A DNA stretch of 64,000 nt. It comes from Astropecten irregularis (Eukaryota > Echinodermata > Asteroidea > Paxillosida > Astropectinidae). Below, one piece after another: positions 63,090 to 64,000 of this stretch. Location: the NCBI GenBank assembly GCA_963971285.1, contig OZ020254.1:17080932-17144931 (forward strand), given 5' to 3'. The position numbers and the translations under genes are program-made. The first letter of the stretch is position 1. Each line of letters begins with the position of its first letter. The notes under the pieces are model-generated. The model ran no database searches. It had not been told where the DNA came from and saw nothing but the letters and a program-made list of their open reading frames with translations.

Positions 63090-63609
63090 TAATTTTTGAG
63101 GGACCCGGTTGGCAAACAGGTAGATAGAGTACAATCTCTTGCACATGGGGGCGGGGCTGTGGTTACAGGGGGCGGCAAGATGCTCAGATTAAGCCGCTAA
63201 CACTGCAGGAAATTAAAGCTTCAGTAAAGACCCCATACCCGAGACGGTAATCTCCGTACTAAACCAGTTTGAACCATGTTGTAGCCGTTGGAGTTGAATA
63301 AATAATACCATTTAGTACCGTTTCATGTAAATTGCCATTGGGTTTAGTTGTCAATAATTAAAAAGGAAATCAGAATATATATGTCTGTGCCGAAGTCATA
63401 ATCACTTGTGCAACATTGTATTTTCGACTGTATGTTCCCTAGATTAATCTCATTTTTAATTTATAACAAAATTATGAATAATTTAAGGTGTTTTGAAAAC
63501 CGAGGCTTAGGCTCGGGCTCAGCACTGGCGCGCTATTCTGGCTGAACTGTGTAGGCCTATACGGTTTGTTTCATTGCAGCTTTGAATTTCGTTGACAGTT
63601 GGTTTCTTG

Positions 63610-63865
63610 TTAAAGGTAATTTTATACTTAGTTTTTTGTCAAATAATTACAGTTTCATGGGCAAAAATATCAAGGAAGATACAGCAAACGATCAAAAATA
63701 ATGTTGGTCACTGGTTTAACTCTTTTCTGGATAAATACAGCATTTCAGATAGAAACATGTTAACTGCAGGTTTCTACCACCACCATCTTCGTACCCTGTA
63801 AGTTATAGGTAAATCTGTGAAGAGTTCTGTTTTGGTATGCTACTAAAGTATGATACTACCTTTAA
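63610..63865. mobile_element. TTAA-MITE-1, internally deleted
   Basis: Both ends are present (TTAAAGGTAATTTTATAC and AAGTATGATACTACCTTTAA), but the centre with GTGGGCACC is gone, leaving 256 bp. A GGCTTAGGCTCGGGCTCAG fragment precedes it at 63500. Confidence 0.85.
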
Positions 63866-64000
63866 TGCTGTGACAAGAAAATTATTCCTTCCTACGTCTA
63901 GAAGTTCAAATGATTACAGAAGTTGCCCCTGAATAACAATAATAATATCATCACTGATCTGACTAATGAAAAGCATTATTGGCCTTGTATTTTTTTATTG

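Larger units (their letters stand above)
61352..64000. other. Downstream flank of RGP
   Basis: No further exon recognised. Repeats are listed separately. A possible AATAAA at 61685-61690 lies beyond a family-L insertion; no nearer signal was found. Confidence 0.5.

Overview
The window is nuclear DNA of a marine deuterostome invertebrate, most likely an echinoderm. The genes are split by GT-AG introns and sit in AT-rich DNA crowded with short non-autonomous transposons, tRNA-derived SINEs and minisatellites. The echinoderm assignment rests mainly on a relaxin-like gonad-stimulating peptide (RGP) gene. Its B and A chains closely resemble the starfish spawning hormone, but the A chain has ten instead of eight residues between its last two cysteines. 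That points away from typical starfish RGPs and leaves a non-asteroid echinoderm or a relative open.

Four protein genes can be assembled exon by exon with consistent reading phase. (1) RPP30, the RNase P/MRP protein subunit p30, lies on the minus strand at 1564-8840 with 9 coding exons and 325 aa. (2) A tincar-like eight-pass membrane protein lies on the plus strand at 16761-22441 with 4 coding exons and 612 aa. (3) CCDC186, a golgin-like coiled-coil protein of dense-core vesicle maturation, lies on the plus strand at 29872-48556 with 17 coding exons and 1075 aa, plus a possible 27-nt micro-exon. (4) RGP lies on the plus strand at 59702-61351 with 2 coding exons and 116 aa, and has a probable TATA box and a 5-prime noncoding exon near 58.6-58.8 kb.

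The remaining sequence is largely repeats. The dominant family is a roughly 370-bp inverted-repeat element with ends TTAAAGGTARTATCATAC, present in more than 20 whole or partial copies, together with two sister families that share the TTAA-AGG start. At least four tRNA-derived SINE families, several palindromic MITEs, a 5-prime-truncated LINE tail and families whose terminal repeats carry GGCTCN hexamers fill introns and intergenic DNA. Tandem arrays include a perfect (TTTA)n of about 83 units (9.2 kb), a 26-bp array (5.9 kb), a 20-bp array of about 41 units inside a CCDC186 intron (43.0-43.8 kb) and a nearly homogeneous 42-bp array of about 32 units just after the CCDC186 stop codon (48.6-50.0 kb).

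The four genes do not form an operon or pathway. CCDC186 (peptide-hormone vesicle maturation) and RGP (a secreted peptide hormone) are neighbours, but a functional link from this proximity is only speculation. No rRNA, CRISPR array or convincing functional tRNA gene was seen. Gene models were made by eye from splice sites, phase and remembered homologues; no database search was run.
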